Below, piece by piece: positions 33,783 through 41,462 of a stretch of DNA of 42,644 nt (within the stretch, counting starts at the first letter, position 1; each line of letters begins with the position of its first letter). Origin of the DNA: Chloroflexota bacterium (GTDB lineage: Bacteria; Chloroflexota; Anaerolineae; UBA4142); the NCBI GenBank assembly GCA_023381515.1, contig JAMCQI010000106.1:1-42644 (forward strand), written 5' to 3'. The notes below the pieces were generated by a model. It was not told the origin of the DNA, searched no databases, and worked only from the letters and a program-made list of their open reading frames with translations. A program made the position numbers and the translations under genes.

Positions 33783-35333
33783 TCAATCCCTCTCCCCCTC
33801 GGAGGGGGAGAGGGGAGGGTGAGGAGGTTTCCTGCCATAGATCTCCGTCATCTCCCCCAGCCGCGCCGCCACCCCCTCATTCAGCGCGCCCGGCAAAAGC
33901 CTCCAGCACCAGTTCGGCGCGCCGCTCGTGCTCGGCGTATTCATGCGCGCGGAATGGCCGAGACTCAAGAGGTCTTGCGCAGGGGCCATTGCCGTGTTTG
34001 CCGCCGATCCCCACGCGAGCCGGATGAAATCCCAGGCAATGTCCGAGCCACTTCGCGCCATATAGCGCCGCGCATAGTCCCGTTCCTTTTCGGTCGACGT
34101 GGCCTGGTACCAGCCCACCGTCGTATCATTGTCGTGCGTGCCGGTGTAGACGACGGTATCGCCCGGATAGGTATGAGGTAAGAATGGGTCGTTTCGACCA
34201 TTGCCAAACGCGAATTGCAGCACTTTCATCCCGGGATATCCGAATTCTGCTTGCAACGCGTCGACGCCCGCGCGCGATTTGGGATCGAAATCGCCCAAGT
34301 CTTCGGCAATAATCGCCACGTCTCCCAAAGCGCGCGTGATGGCGCGGAATAGGGACGCGCCTGGGCCGCGCACCCAGCGCCCTTTGACCGCCGTCGGTTC
34401 TCCCGCGGGAACCTCCCAGTAATTATAGAAACCTCGAAAGTGATCAATCCGCACCACGTCTGCTTGTGTGAAAGCCATCCGGAAGCGCGCAATCCACCAA
34501 GCATAACCGTTCCGTGCCATCTCGCGCCACCGGTAAATGGGATTTCCCCACAGTTGCCCCGTTTCGCTGAAATAATCGGGCGGTACGCCGGCGACCATCT
34601 TGAGACGGAGGTTATTGTCGAACTGGAAGAGCTGCGAGTTGGCCCACACGTCGGCGCTGTCTTCAGAGACATACAGAGGAAGATCGCCAATGATGGCGAG
34701 GCCATGCTCGTTCGCGTATCGCTTGAGCGCAAGCCACTGCTGAAAGAATTGCCACTGCTGGTATTTGGCGCGCTCTATCTTGTCCGCCAAGTGCTCGCGC
34801 GCCAGTGCAAGCGCCTCCGGCTGACGACACGCCAGTTCCGGTCCCCACTCGCGCCAGGGGCGCAGCTCGTGCGCTTCCTTGAGGGCCATAAAGAGCGCAA
34901 AATCGTCCAGCCAGTGCGCCTCGTCTCGACAAAAGCTCCTAAATGCCTGTTGCCGTACGGACGATCCACTCTGTTGAAAACGGCTAAAAGCGCGGTCGAG
35001 GAGATTCGTCTTGAAACGAATGACGAGGCCAAAATCCACAGAAGCGGGGTTGAAGGATGGCAAGGGTTCCAGGTCCGCTGGATTTAGATCGCCTTGCTCC
35101 ATCAGTTTTTCAGGACTGATTAGCATCGGATTCCCCGCGAACGCGGAGAGGCCCTGGTAAGGGGAATCGCCGTAACCAGTGGGGCTGAGGGGAAGCACCT
35201 GCCAGTAAGTCTGGCCGGCCCAAGCCAAGAAATCTGCGAACCGAAAAGCCGCGTCGCCCATGTCGCCGATGCCGAATCGGCCGGGGAGCGATGTCGGGTG
35301 CAACAGAATGCCACTGCGGCGCGGAAATAGCAT
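33783..35333 (-). CDS. malQ: 4-alpha-glucanotransferase (amylomaltase)
   Basis: Transfers maltodextrin segments between chains in glycogen/maltose metabolism (GH77, cytosol). The 516-residue protein has nucleophile Asp297 in RIDHFRGF, acid/base Glu344 in AEDLGD and transition-state Asp401 in HDND, and the start RRSGILLHPTSLPGRFGIGD is typical. AAGGAGGT lies 8 bases before the ATG. The last ~14 residues (PPHPPLSPSEGERD) are not part of the fold. They are encoded by the palindromic repeat at 33788-33814, so the natural stop was probably lost to repeat insertion. Confidence 0.96.
   Translation of the reverse strand: MLFPRRSGILLHPTSLPGRFGIGDMGDAAFRFADFLAWAGQTYWQVLPLSPTGYGDSPYQGLSAFAGNPMLISPEKLMEQGDLNPADLEPLPSFNPASVDFGLVIRFKTNLLDRAFSRFQQSGSSVRQQAFRSFCRDEAHWLDDFALFMALKEAHELRPWREWGPELACRQPEALALAREHLADKIERAKYQQWQFFQQWLALKRYANEHGLAIIGDLPLYVSEDSADVWANSQLFQFDNNLRLKMVAGVPPDYFSETGQLWGNPIYRWREMARNGYAWWIARFRMAFTQADVVRIDHFRGFYNYWEVPAGEPTAVKGRWVRGPGASLFRAITRALGDVAIIAEDLGDFDPKSRAGVDALQAEFGYPGMKVLQFAFGNGRNDPFLPHTYPGDTVVYTGTHDNDTTVGWYQATSTEKERDYARRYMARSGSDIAWDFIRLAWGSAANTAMAPAQDLLSLGHSARMNTPSTSGAPNWCWRLLPGALNEGVAARLGEMTEIYGRKPPHPPLSPSEGERD
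33788..33814. repeat. Pyrimidine/purine palindrome at the metW-malQ junction
   Basis: CCCTCTCCCCCTC (33788-33800) is complementary to 33802-33814. It resembles the 733-759 hairpin. It is read as the last codons of malQ on the minus strand (LSPSEGERD) and could end both convergent transcripts. Confidence 0.75.
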
Positions 35334-35362
35334 GGAACAGACCTCCTTGGGAGATTGAGCTC

Positions 35363-35390
35363 ATTATACTCCGAGGCCATGGTCGCGCAA
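35363..35390 (-). promoter_or_regulatory. Promoter of malQ
   Basis: TTGCGC (35390-35385), a 16-bp spacer and TATAAT (35368-35363). The leader to the ATG is about 23 nt. Confidence 0.55.
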
Positions 35391-35435
35391 GACAATCTCT
35401 CGCACAGTTAAAGAGCAGAAAATTGCAGTTCGCGT

Positions 35436-35463
35436 TTGACTATGCCCTTATCCGTGTTATACT
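35436..35463 (+). promoter_or_regulatory. Promoter of the kinase-like/nuclease-like/hpt operon
   Basis: TTGACT (35436-35441), a 16-bp spacer and TATACT (35458-35463). Its hexamers and spacing are identical to the PAC2 operon promoter at 15590-15617. The leader is about 17 nt. Confidence 0.75.
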
Positions 35464-35486
35464 AAACGCAAGAGCGAGATTTGACT

Positions 35487-36086
35487 ATGGGCATCATCAC
35501 CATCTCCCAGCAGTTGGGGAGTCTCGGACATCCGATCGCGGCAGCGCTGGCCAAGCAGCTCGGATACCGCTTGGTGTGGCGGGACTTGATCAATCAGGCC
35601 GCCCGCCGCGCCGGTGCGCCCGAGGTGGCCCTTTCTACCATGGATGAACTGGGACTATTAGGATTCTGTGCTTCGCCCCAAGCCTGCCGCCTGTATCGAC
35701 AGGCCGTTGCGGAAGTGATGCAGGAACTCGCCGCGGAGGGCAACGTCGTGATCGTCGGCCGGGCCGGCCAAGCCATCTTGCGCGGCCACCCGGACACCGT
35801 GCATGTACGTGTCACGGCTCCTGCGCCTCTCAGGGCTGAACGTGCGGCACGCGAACAGGGCATCTCGCTCAAGGCCGCTCAGGCGCAGGTGGCCGCAAGT
35901 GACCTGTTCCGCCGTAATTACCTGAGACGCCTTTATCGCATCCGGTGGGACGACCCCGCTCTCTACGATCTCATCATCAATACCGAGCGGATTACCGTCA
36001 AAGAAGCGACGCAGCTCATCCGCGCGGTCCTCGACACGCGCGTGTCGACGATGCCTGAGGAGAAATCCATTCTTGAGTCTGTCTGA
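35487..36086 (+). CDS. Cytidylate kinase-like family protein
   Basis: About 199 residues from the ATG at 35487; a TTG two codons earlier (35481) is an alternative. The start ITISQQLGSLGHPIAAALAKQLGYR matches the P-loop-like N-terminus of the cytidylate kinase-2 family, but the usual G-x-x-G-K-S/T is altered (GSLGHP), so nucleotide phosphorylation is uncertain. Later blocks also fit the family: VVIVGRAGQAIL, VRVTAPAPLRAERAA (lid/LID-like arginines) and YDLIINTERI. It overlaps the next gene by 14 bases and shares the promoter at 35436. A link to nucleotide metabolism is suggested by hpt downstream. Confidence 0.8.
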   Translation: MGIITISQQLGSLGHPIAAALAKQLGYRLVWRDLINQAARRAGAPEVALSTMDELGLLGFCASPQACRLYRQAVAEVMQELAAEGNVVIVGRAGQAILRGHPDTVHVRVTAPAPLRAERAAREQGISLKAAQAQVAASDLFRRNYLRRLYRIRWDDPALYDLIINTERITVKEATQLIRAVLDTRVSTMPEEKSILESV

Positions 36087-36480
36087 TCCGGAACGTCCTC
36101 ATTTTGCACACTCTTCTGAAGAAGAATTTGCTCGCATCCTGGACTATTACGGCATTGAATGGACGTACGAACCCCGCTCATTTCCCCTTCGCTGGAACAA
36201 GGATGGGAGCGTGCTCGAGGCCTTTACCCCCGATTTTTATCTCCCGGAGCAAGACCTCTATATCGAACTGACCACACTGCGGCCTGAATTGTCGACGCGT
36301 AAGAATCGCCGTCTGCGCATGATGAAGCAATTGTATCCCGACGTGAACGTTCGGCTCTACAAGCGCGGCGCCCTGCGCAACCTGATGATCAAGTATGGGC
36401 TGGATCAATCGGCTGAGCGGATCCGCGGGACGCGCGCTCAGCAACGGCCACTGGAGCAGGCGCAGAAGAATAAGAAATGA
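36073..36480 (+). CDS. Small PD-(D/E)XK-like protein
   Basis: This 135-residue protein starts at a TTG 14 bases inside the previous gene. The sequence reads as a restriction-endonuclease-like core: Glu16-18 with a helix (SSEEEFARILDYYGIEWTYEP), then PD at 53-54 (FTPDFYLPEQ), then I64-E65-L-T67 where a nuclease would have E-x-K. Lys76-Arg79 follow and may supply the basic residue. The C-terminus (VRLYKRGALRNLMIKYG) is typical of the fold's last helices. It ends in a Lys/Gln-rich tail. Its stop overlaps the hpt start (ATGA). Nuclease activity is unproven because the third catalytic residue is absent. Confidence 0.7.
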   Translation: MSLSDPERPHFAHSSEEEFARILDYYGIEWTYEPRSFPLRWNKDGSVLEAFTPDFYLPEQDLYIELTTLRPELSTRKNRRLRMMKQLYPDVNVRLYKRGALRNLMIKYGLDQSAERIRGTRAQQRPLEQAQKNKK

Positions 36481-37115
36481 TCGACTATGTAGAGGAACGA
36501 GACGACTTTAGTGAGATTCTGATTACGGCCGAAGAAATCCAGACACGCGTGGCCGAAATCGGACAAGCGATCTCGCGGGACTACCGCTCTCTCAACCCTT
36601 TGCTGATCGGCGTGCTGAAGGGAGTTGTCCTCTTTATGGCGGATCTGCTCCGGCAGATTTCTATCCCCGTCGAGGTGGATTTCCTCGCCGTTTCTGCATA
36701 CTCACCGCAAGAGCAAGACCAAGGCTTTGTGCGTCTCGTCAAAGACCTCGATATCCCGCTGATGGGCCGCCGCGTCCTCTTCGTCGAGGACGTTATCGAC
36801 ACCGGTCTCACCTTGAGTTATTTACTGCGCAATCTGCGAACACGGGCCCCGGCCAGTATCGACGTCTGCGTCCTCTTTAACAAGCCCGCCCACCGTCTGA
36901 TCGATTATCCTCTGAAATACAAAGGCTTTGACCTGCCGGATCGATTTGTGGCCGGGTACGGGCTGGACTATCGCGAGAGGTACCGTCATTTACCCTTTGT
37001 GGGGATCCTAAGGCCCGAAGTTCTGGAGAACAAAAAACCGGCCGAAGGATTTGGCCGATCAGCGGGACGGAGAGCAGGAACGCGGAGGCAAAAAAAGAGC
37101 AGGGGCCCCAAGTAA
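36477..37115 (+). CDS. hpt: Hypoxanthine phosphoribosyltransferase
   Basis: Salvages hypoxanthine and guanine to IMP/GMP with PRPP. The 212-residue product has the PRPP loop VLFVEDVIDTGLTL (100-113), the early LLIGVLKGVVLFMADL, and FVAGYGLDYRERYRHLPFVGIL near the end, all typical of the bacterial Hpt family. A further ~28 residues after PEVLENKK form a basic Arg/Lys/Gly tail, beyond normal length. The start overlaps the preceding stop by four bases, so translation is coupled to the nuclease-like gene. Confidence 0.95.
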   Translation: MIDYVEERDDFSEILITAEEIQTRVAEIGQAISRDYRSLNPLLIGVLKGVVLFMADLLRQISIPVEVDFLAVSAYSPQEQDQGFVRLVKDLDIPLMGRRVLFVEDVIDTGLTLSYLLRNLRTRAPASIDVCVLFNKPAHRLIDYPLKYKGFDLPDRFVAGYGLDYRERYRHLPFVGILRPEVLENKKPAEGFGRSAGRRAGTRRQKKSRGPK

Positions 37116-37348
37116 CCTTAGGTCGCCCTCAACGCTCCTCAAGACATTCGCACCTTCTCTTGTCCGCCTTCGCGGTTCAGAGCGCGCAACTGCCCGTCGG
37201 ATCCTCTCTCAGCTCGACCCGATTTCTTCTAGTTGCCACCCTGGGAGGATGGCACCAGTTCCACCGAGCTTCAACGCTTTGAGAGAGCTTTCACCATCAC
37301 CACGTCACCGCGGTCTTTGCGATTGCTCGCCAGAGCAAACGGAACGTT

Positions 37349-37390
37349 TTATTTGGTGTTGGCTTCGATGAGGTCGCCGTCCAATTTCAT
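37349..37390 (-). CDS. Putative 13-codon ORF behind a consensus promoter
   Basis: MKLDGDLIEANTK then TAA. Its ATG (37390) has GGGAG at good spacing and a near-perfect promoter 20-48 bases upstream. The same frame continues past the TAA for 25 codons of natural composition (NVPFALASNRKDRGDVVMVKALSKR in two pieces) to a TGA. It may be a small protein gene broken by a stop codon, a regulatory ORF, or a transcript antisense to the hpt end. I do not recognise a family. Confidence 0.3.
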   Translation of the reverse strand: MKLDGDLIEANTK

Positions 37391-37409
37391 GGAGCTCCCT
37401 GCTATCAAT

Positions 37410-37438
37410 AGTATAGGGCATTCACTTGCCGTTGTCAA
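37410..37438 (-). promoter_or_regulatory. Consensus sigma-70 promoter, leftward, without a clear gene
   Basis: TTGACA (37438-37433), a 17-bp spacer and TATACT (37415-37410). The start would be near 37403. Other than the short ORF at 37349-37390, nothing is encoded before the convergent hpt gene at 37115. Confidence 0.65.
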
Positions 37439-37474
37439 TACCTTGCGGCCAGATTCTTCAGACGAGTTTTTCGT

Positions 37475-37492
37475 TTGTTCTGGTTAGAACAA
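37475..37492 (+). promoter_or_regulatory. Palindromic operator overlapping the DUF72 promoter
   Basis: TTGTTCT-GGTT-AGAACAA is a perfect 7-bp inverted repeat with a 4-base spacer. TTGTTC (-35-like) and ATAAAT or CATAAA at 37498-37504 give a promoter into the DUF72 gene, so a repressor here would block it. Confidence 0.5.
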
Positions 37493-37561
37493 TTTCCATA
37501 AATCCCGTTCTCATTCTGTCAAATCGTAAACACTCTCGGGATTTTCTGCAGTGACCTGGGC

Positions 37562-38281
37562 ATGGACATTCGTATCGGTACATCGGGTTGGGTCTATAAC
37601 CATTGGAAAGAGATATTTTACCCCCAAGACCTGCGCGCGAGCGAGTGGTTCTCCTTCTATGCGCGCGAGTTCGACACCGTCGAGATCAACAATTCGTTCT
37701 ACCGCCTCCCCAGCGAAGATGCCTTCAAGGCATGGCGCAAGCAAGCGCCCTCGGGCTTTCTTTACGCCGTCAAGGCCAGCCGCTATCTCACCCACGTCAA
37801 AAAGCTGAAGGATCCTGAAGACCCCCTCCACCGCTTCTTCGAACGTGCGCGCCTCTTGGGGCCGACGCTCGGTCCCGTTCTCTATCAACTACCGCCCCAC
37901 TGGCACGCGAACTTGCCCCGCTTTGAGCATTTTCTGTCCGTCCTTCCCAAGGGATACCGGCATGTGGTCGAATTCCGCGATCCGAGCTGGCTCACGGAAG
38001 AGGTGTTTCAAATGATGGAACGTTTCGATATCGCGCATTGCCTGCACGACATGTATCCGCTCCAGGTTCCGCTTCGCGTCACAGCCTCGCCGATCTATAT
38101 TCGCTTTCATGGCGACCGGCATCACGCGGGCAACTACCCGCGCGAGGCTCTTGAGCCTTGGGCCAAGCGTGCGATCGATTGGGATCGCGCCAAGCTTGAC
38201 GTCTTTTGCTATTTCAACAACGACGTCGGCGGGTACGCCCTGAGAAATGCCAAGATGCTGAAACAAATGGTTGGACTGTAG
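37562..38281 (+). CDS. DUF72 (YecE-like) protein
   Basis: This 239-residue TIM-barrel-like cytosolic protein has the DUF72 start RIGTSGWVYNHWKEIFYP, then EFDTVEINNSFYRLPS, FLYAVKASRYLTH, LGPVLYQLPPHW, HVVEFRDPSWL, YIRFHG and a final CYFNNDVGGYALRNA, all in family order. Biochemical function is not established in the family. It has its own promoter region with a palindromic operator. It converges on an aldo/keto reductase gene across a hairpin and a short tandem repeat. Confidence 0.93.
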   Translation: MDIRIGTSGWVYNHWKEIFYPQDLRASEWFSFYAREFDTVEINNSFYRLPSEDAFKAWRKQAPSGFLYAVKASRYLTHVKKLKDPEDPLHRFFERARLLGPTLGPVLYQLPPHWHANLPRFEHFLSVLPKGYRHVVEFRDPSWLTEEVFQMMERFDIAHCLHDMYPLQVPLRVTASPIYIRFHGDRHHAGNYPREALEPWAKRAIDWDRAKLDVFCYFNNDVGGYALRNAKMLKQMVGL

Positions 38282-38301
38282 AGCAAGACTCGACAAGACT
38301 C

Positions 38302-38323
38302 CCGAAGTTTTTGGAAACTTCGG
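38302..38323. terminator. Hairpin between DUF72 and aldo/keto reductase genes
   Basis: CCGAAGTTT (38302-38310) pairs with 38315-38323 around TTGG, with outer GACT/AGTC pairing. It sits 21 bases after the DUF72 stop and can serve both convergent transcripts. Confidence 0.5.
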
Positions 38324-38326
38324 AAG

Positions 38327-38377
38327 TCTGTGCGCTTCGTAACTCTGGATGCTTCGTAAGTCTGTACGCTTCAAGCT
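38327..38377. repeat. Three tandem 17-bp repeats
   Basis: TCTGTGCGCTTCGTAAC, TCTGGATGCTTCGTAAG and TCTGTACGCTTCAAGCT follow one another exactly. The third ends at the stop codon of the aldo/keto reductase gene. Confidence 0.7.
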
Positions 38378-39314
38378 ACTGCTCCAGAATCGTATTCACC
38401 TCTTGCATCTCATCCGGCGTCAATACCCAATCCGCGGCCCGCGCGTTCGCAACCACCTGCTCGAGCTGCGTCGACCCCGAGATGACCGAGCACACCTCCG
38501 GATGCGCGAGCAGCCAGGCGTGCGCCAGTTCATTCATCCCCCGTCCCTGCGCCCGCGCCCACGCCGTCAGTTTTCCCACCCTGGCATAATTCCCATCAGT
38601 CATATACTGCTGCACATAGCTGCTCGATTCTCCTCGCGAGCCAGGGGGAGGCGGCTGGCCTTGCTTGTACTTGCCCGTCAGGAATCCCCCGGCGAGAGGG
38701 AAAAAGGGGACGAGTCCGACATGATGAGTGCGGCAATAGGTAGCGAGTTCTCTCTCGACTTGGCGCTCAAGCATATGATAATGCGCCTGGATAACAATGA
38801 AAGGAGACCAGCCCCGCATCTCGGCGAGCAGGTCTGCTTCGGCAAGTTGCCACGCGGCGAATTGGGAGGCGCCCACATAACGCACCTTGCCCATGCGGCA
38901 CAGATCCTCCAGCCCGCGCAACATCTCCTCGATGGGCGTATCTGGATCCCATTTGTGTACATAGTAGAGATCGACGTGGTCCGTCTGCAAGCGACACAGA
39001 CTCCTCTCGATCGAATACATCATATGATAGCGCGAGGCGCCCCTGTCGTTCGGTCCTTCGCCGACCGGCAGCGAGAACTTGGTCGCGACCACAAAACGGT
39101 CCCAGTGTCCCTTGAGCGCCACCCCCAGCGTCTCTTCTGACCGGCCCTTTGAATACGTGTCCGACGTGTCAATGAAATTGATGCCCAGATCCATCGCCGT
39201 GCTGATTATTTGGCTAACCGTTTCTTGTGACACGGCCTCTGTTCCGAATCGGTTCGTTCCCAACCCGATGACCGAGACTCGGACACCCGATTTACCTAGC
39301 AAGCGATATTCCAC
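38376..39314 (-). CDS. Aldo/keto reductase
   Basis: This 312-residue NADPH-dependent oxidoreductase of the AKR superfamily, YghZ/voltage-channel beta subunit-like branch, keeps the catalytic tetrad Asp49, Tyr54 (DTSDTYSKG), Lys79 (ATKF) and His120 (YYVHKWDPDTP). The substrate is unknown. The start is GTG with GGAGGA just ahead. Length is usual. It is a single gene on this strand, convergent with DUF72. Confidence 0.92.
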   Translation of the reverse strand: MEYRLLGKSGVRVSVIGLGTNRFGTEAVSQETVSQIISTAMDLGINFIDTSDTYSKGRSEETLGVALKGHWDRFVVATKFSLPVGEGPNDRGASRYHMMYSIERSLCRLQTDHVDLYYVHKWDPDTPIEEMLRGLEDLCRMGKVRYVGASQFAAWQLAEADLLAEMRGWSPFIVIQAHYHMLERQVERELATYCRTHHVGLVPFFPLAGGFLTGKYKQGQPPPPGSRGESSSYVQQYMTDGNYARVGKLTAWARAQGRGMNELAHAWLLAHPEVCSVISGSTQLEQVVANARAADWVLTPDEMQEVNTILEQ

Positions 39315-39500
39315 ACTTCCTCCATTTTCCGTTAACGAGCGGCTAATCTTTGAGCAATCGCCCCGACGGCGCTGAGATTATCTCACAGAACCGGGAGCGG
39401 GACAAGGGCTGGAAATCGGAAACCGGGGTGATGTGCTCGCCGGCTCCGTCCTTCGTTATTCATGTTCAGGAACGCGTTTGAACCGCTCTTGCGCAACAAG

Positions 39501-39535
39501 AAAATGTCCTCGCTTGCCAAGGGCAGACGAGGACA
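39501..39535 (-). terminator. Rho-independent terminator of htrA
   Basis: TGTCCTCG (39505-39512) pairs with 39528-39535, with an inner TGCC/GGCA stem. On the minus strand TTTT (39504-39501) follows, about 30 bases after the htrA stop. Confidence 0.75.
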
Positions 39536-39565
39536 ATAGGAGCTAAAAGACTCGTACACAATTCA

Positions 39566-40825
39566 TCAAGGATGAGCGGCGAGGACCAGTTTGACGTCCA
39601 TGTGTTTGCCATCCCGTACCACACTCAGAGTGACTGTGTCACCGGCATTATGCTTGGACAAGAGACTGAGCAGCGAATGGTTTTGATCGATCTTGTCCGC
39701 GTCCAGACCTAGGATCACATCTTGCTCCTTCAAGCCGGCTTGCGCTGCAGGGCTGTCCGCCATCACCTGCGTTACCATCACCCCCTGGGTCGTGTCGATT
39801 CCCAAGCTGTTGGCAGTGCTCTGGTCGAGAGGCTGGAAGGTGACCCCGACATACGGGTGCTCAACCTTGCCTCCGGCAATGAGTTGGTCCGCAATGTCCC
39901 GCGCAAGATTCGACGGGATCGCAAAGCCGAGGCCCTCGGCGATGTCCCCATTGTCCGTGCTCCGGACCACGAGGGTATTGATCCCTATCACCTGCCCGAG
40001 ACTGTTCAGGAGCGGGCCGCCCGAATTGCCATTATTAATCGCCGCATCCGTCTGAATCAACCCTTCCTGCCGCCCCACCGTCCGGTTCAGCGCGCTCACG
40101 ATTCCAATCGTCACCGTGCCGCGAAATTCGCCCAGCGGACTGCCGATCGCGATTGCCACCTGCCCCGGTTCGAGCGCGTTCGAATCACCGAACGTGGCCA
40201 CGGCCGGCACCTGCCCGTCGACCTTGATCACGGCAATGTCCGCTATCGGGTCGGCGCCGACAAGGTTCGCGTTCGCCTGCGTCCCATCTGCGTAGATGAC
40301 CGAAAGTGACCGCTCGCCATCAATCACGTGATCGTTCGTGACGATGTACCCTTTTGAATCGATGATGATTCCGGACCCGGACGCCGTCCCACCGCCAGTG
40401 CCGAAAAGGCCGCCGCGACCTGCGAGGTCATTAATGACGGTGACGACCGCCGGCCTCGTCTTGCGCACCGCATCCACAACGGCAGAGTCCTCCTTGAGGA
40501 CGAGATTCGTCGTCGGGGGCGGAGCCGCTTGCAGCAGCGGTGTCTTCGGAGAGGCCGGTCCCGCTGTGGGTATTGCGGCCTCTATCGGCATAATCATCTG
40601 TGCTGTATAGTAACCTGCCACGCTACCCATTACTCCCCCGCCGAGGATGCCGATGAGGATGGCCAAAAGGACGCTGAAGGACAATAGGATATAGTTCGGT
40701 TTGTGCATTTTATTAGGACCAATTGTTTTGCCTAATCCATCAGGCTCAACTGAGGAGCCAGCAAGCCCTGATTCGCGGCGCCACCCGCGCTTGTCTCCCA
40801 CGGACGCGCAGTTGGCAATAACCAC
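39566..40825 (-). CDS. HtrA/DegP-like serine protease with PDZ domain
   Basis: This membrane-anchored protease performs extracytoplasmic protein quality control. From the GTG at 40825 it has 419 residues. An ATG at residue 40 (40708) is the better family match, as the first 39 residues are poor in structure and precede the single membrane helix (about 44-69). A Pro/Ala linker follows. The trypsin-like domain has His166 (TNDHV), Asp196 (ADIAVIKV) and Ser268 (NNGNSGGPL). One PDZ domain spans about 325-415. A terminator lies after it at 39501-39535, and a 7-bp palindrome (40929-40951) lies upstream. Confidence 0.93.
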   Translation of the reverse strand: MVIANCASVGDKRGWRRESGLAGSSVEPDGLGKTIGPNKMHKPNYILLSFSVLLAILIGILGGGVMGSVAGYYTAQMIMPIEAAIPTAGPASPKTPLLQAAPPPTTNLVLKEDSAVVDAVRKTRPAVVTVINDLAGRGGLFGTGGGTASGSGIIIDSKGYIVTNDHVIDGERSLSVIYADGTQANANLVGADPIADIAVIKVDGQVPAVATFGDSNALEPGQVAIAIGSPLGEFRGTVTIGIVSALNRTVGRQEGLIQTDAAINNGNSGGPLLNSLGQVIGINTLVVRSTDNGDIAEGLGFAIPSNLARDIADQLIAGGKVEHPYVGVTFQPLDQSTANSLGIDTTQGVMVTQVMADSPAAQAGLKEQDVILGLDADKIDQNHSLLSLLSKHNAGDTVTLSVVRDGKHMDVKLVLAAHP

Positions 40826-40970
40826 TCACATACCCTAACGAAAAGCTGCCGTGGGCGTGACTGCTCGTCGAGACAACAATCCCCCGAGTCACTGGAGCTG
40901 TTTGCCTTCACGATACGTCCAGCTTGACGGTAACAGCATTGGGGTGTTACCCTACCGCGACATTAGAAAA

Positions 40971-40999
40971 AGACCAGGTCTTTCTAAGGGACCTGGTCT
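40971..40999. terminator. Bidirectional terminator between PNPOx-like and htrA genes
   Basis: AGACCAGGTC (40971-40980) pairs with 40990-40999. A T-run follows on both strands (CTTTTTCTTC to the right, TTTTTC to the left). It ends the leftward PNPOx-like gene 17 bases after its stop. Confidence 0.8.
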
Positions 41000-41015
41000 C
41001 TTTTTCTTCTCCCCC

Positions 41016-41378
41016 TCACCCCGGATACTTATCCGGTTCCCGGGCATAGGTGAACATCATGTCGGCGCTCACCCGCAGATAGACTCCCTCGCCGTCTCCC
41101 CATTCCCGCACGCTCTGTCCGCTCACCTCGCGCTGGAGCTGCTCGAGTTCGGCAAAATGCGCGTCCTGAGGCGTCATCACGGTTGCATGGCCGTGAACAA
41201 TGATCGCGAGGCCAGTGTCCAGAAAGTGAGTCAAGCTGACCGCCGGGCGAGCCCTGGCGTGCTTGGCCCGCGCGGCCTCGCTCACCGTTGGAATGACGAA
41301 ATGTGCTCGGTAAAAGAGCGAGCCGATAGGCGCCACCCGTGGCTCCCCGCGGGCCGTGGTCGTCGCAAAGGCGACCAC
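41016..41378 (-). CDS. Pyridoxamine 5'-phosphate oxidase-like (split-barrel) protein
   Basis: This 120-residue FMN/F420-binding split-barrel protein has the AFATTTARGEPRVAPIGSLFY strand pair and RPAVSLTHFLDTG...IIVHGHATVMT of the family. The ORF starts at a GTG. It lacks the usual N-terminal helix of about 20 residues. A few codons upstream in the same frame, an ATG (41393) has an ideal GGGAGGGG ribosome-binding site, but a TAA four codons later interrupts it. The promoter at 41385-41412 places transcription start exactly at the GTG, so the gene may be leaderless. The cofactor and role are not determined. Confidence 0.75.
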   Translation of the reverse strand: MVAFATTTARGEPRVAPIGSLFYRAHFVIPTVSEAARAKHARARPAVSLTHFLDTGLAIIVHGHATVMTPQDAHFAELEQLQREVSGQSVREWGDGEGVYLRVSADMMFTYAREPDKYPG

Positions 41379-41384
41379 CTTTTA

Positions 41385-41412
41385 ATAATAGGTCATCCCC
41401 TCCCAATGTCAA
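41385..41412 (-). promoter_or_regulatory. Promoter of the PNPOx-like gene
   Basis: TTGACA (41412-41407), a 16-bp spacer and TATTAT (41390-41385). The start is predicted at about 41378, the GTG itself. Confidence 0.65.
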
Positions 41413-41434
41413 CGGGGGTCCCATCATTACGCCA

Positions 41435-41462
41435 TTGACACTGCCGCAGGTTATCGTATAAT
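41435..41462 (+). promoter_or_regulatory. Promoter of the terminal aldo/keto reductase gene
   Basis: TTGACA (41435-41440), a 16-bp spacer and TATAAT (41457-41462), back to back with the leftward promoter. The leader is about 80 nt. Confidence 0.75.

Noticed and set aside
37475..37492. LexA/SOS box upstream of DUF72
   Set aside because: LexA sites have GAAC-N4-GTTC polarity. Here the order is GTTCT-N4-AGAAC.
41378..41393. TAA recoded as a sense codon (also at 37349)
   Set aside because: Clear genes such as pstS end at TAA, so TAA is a normal stop here.
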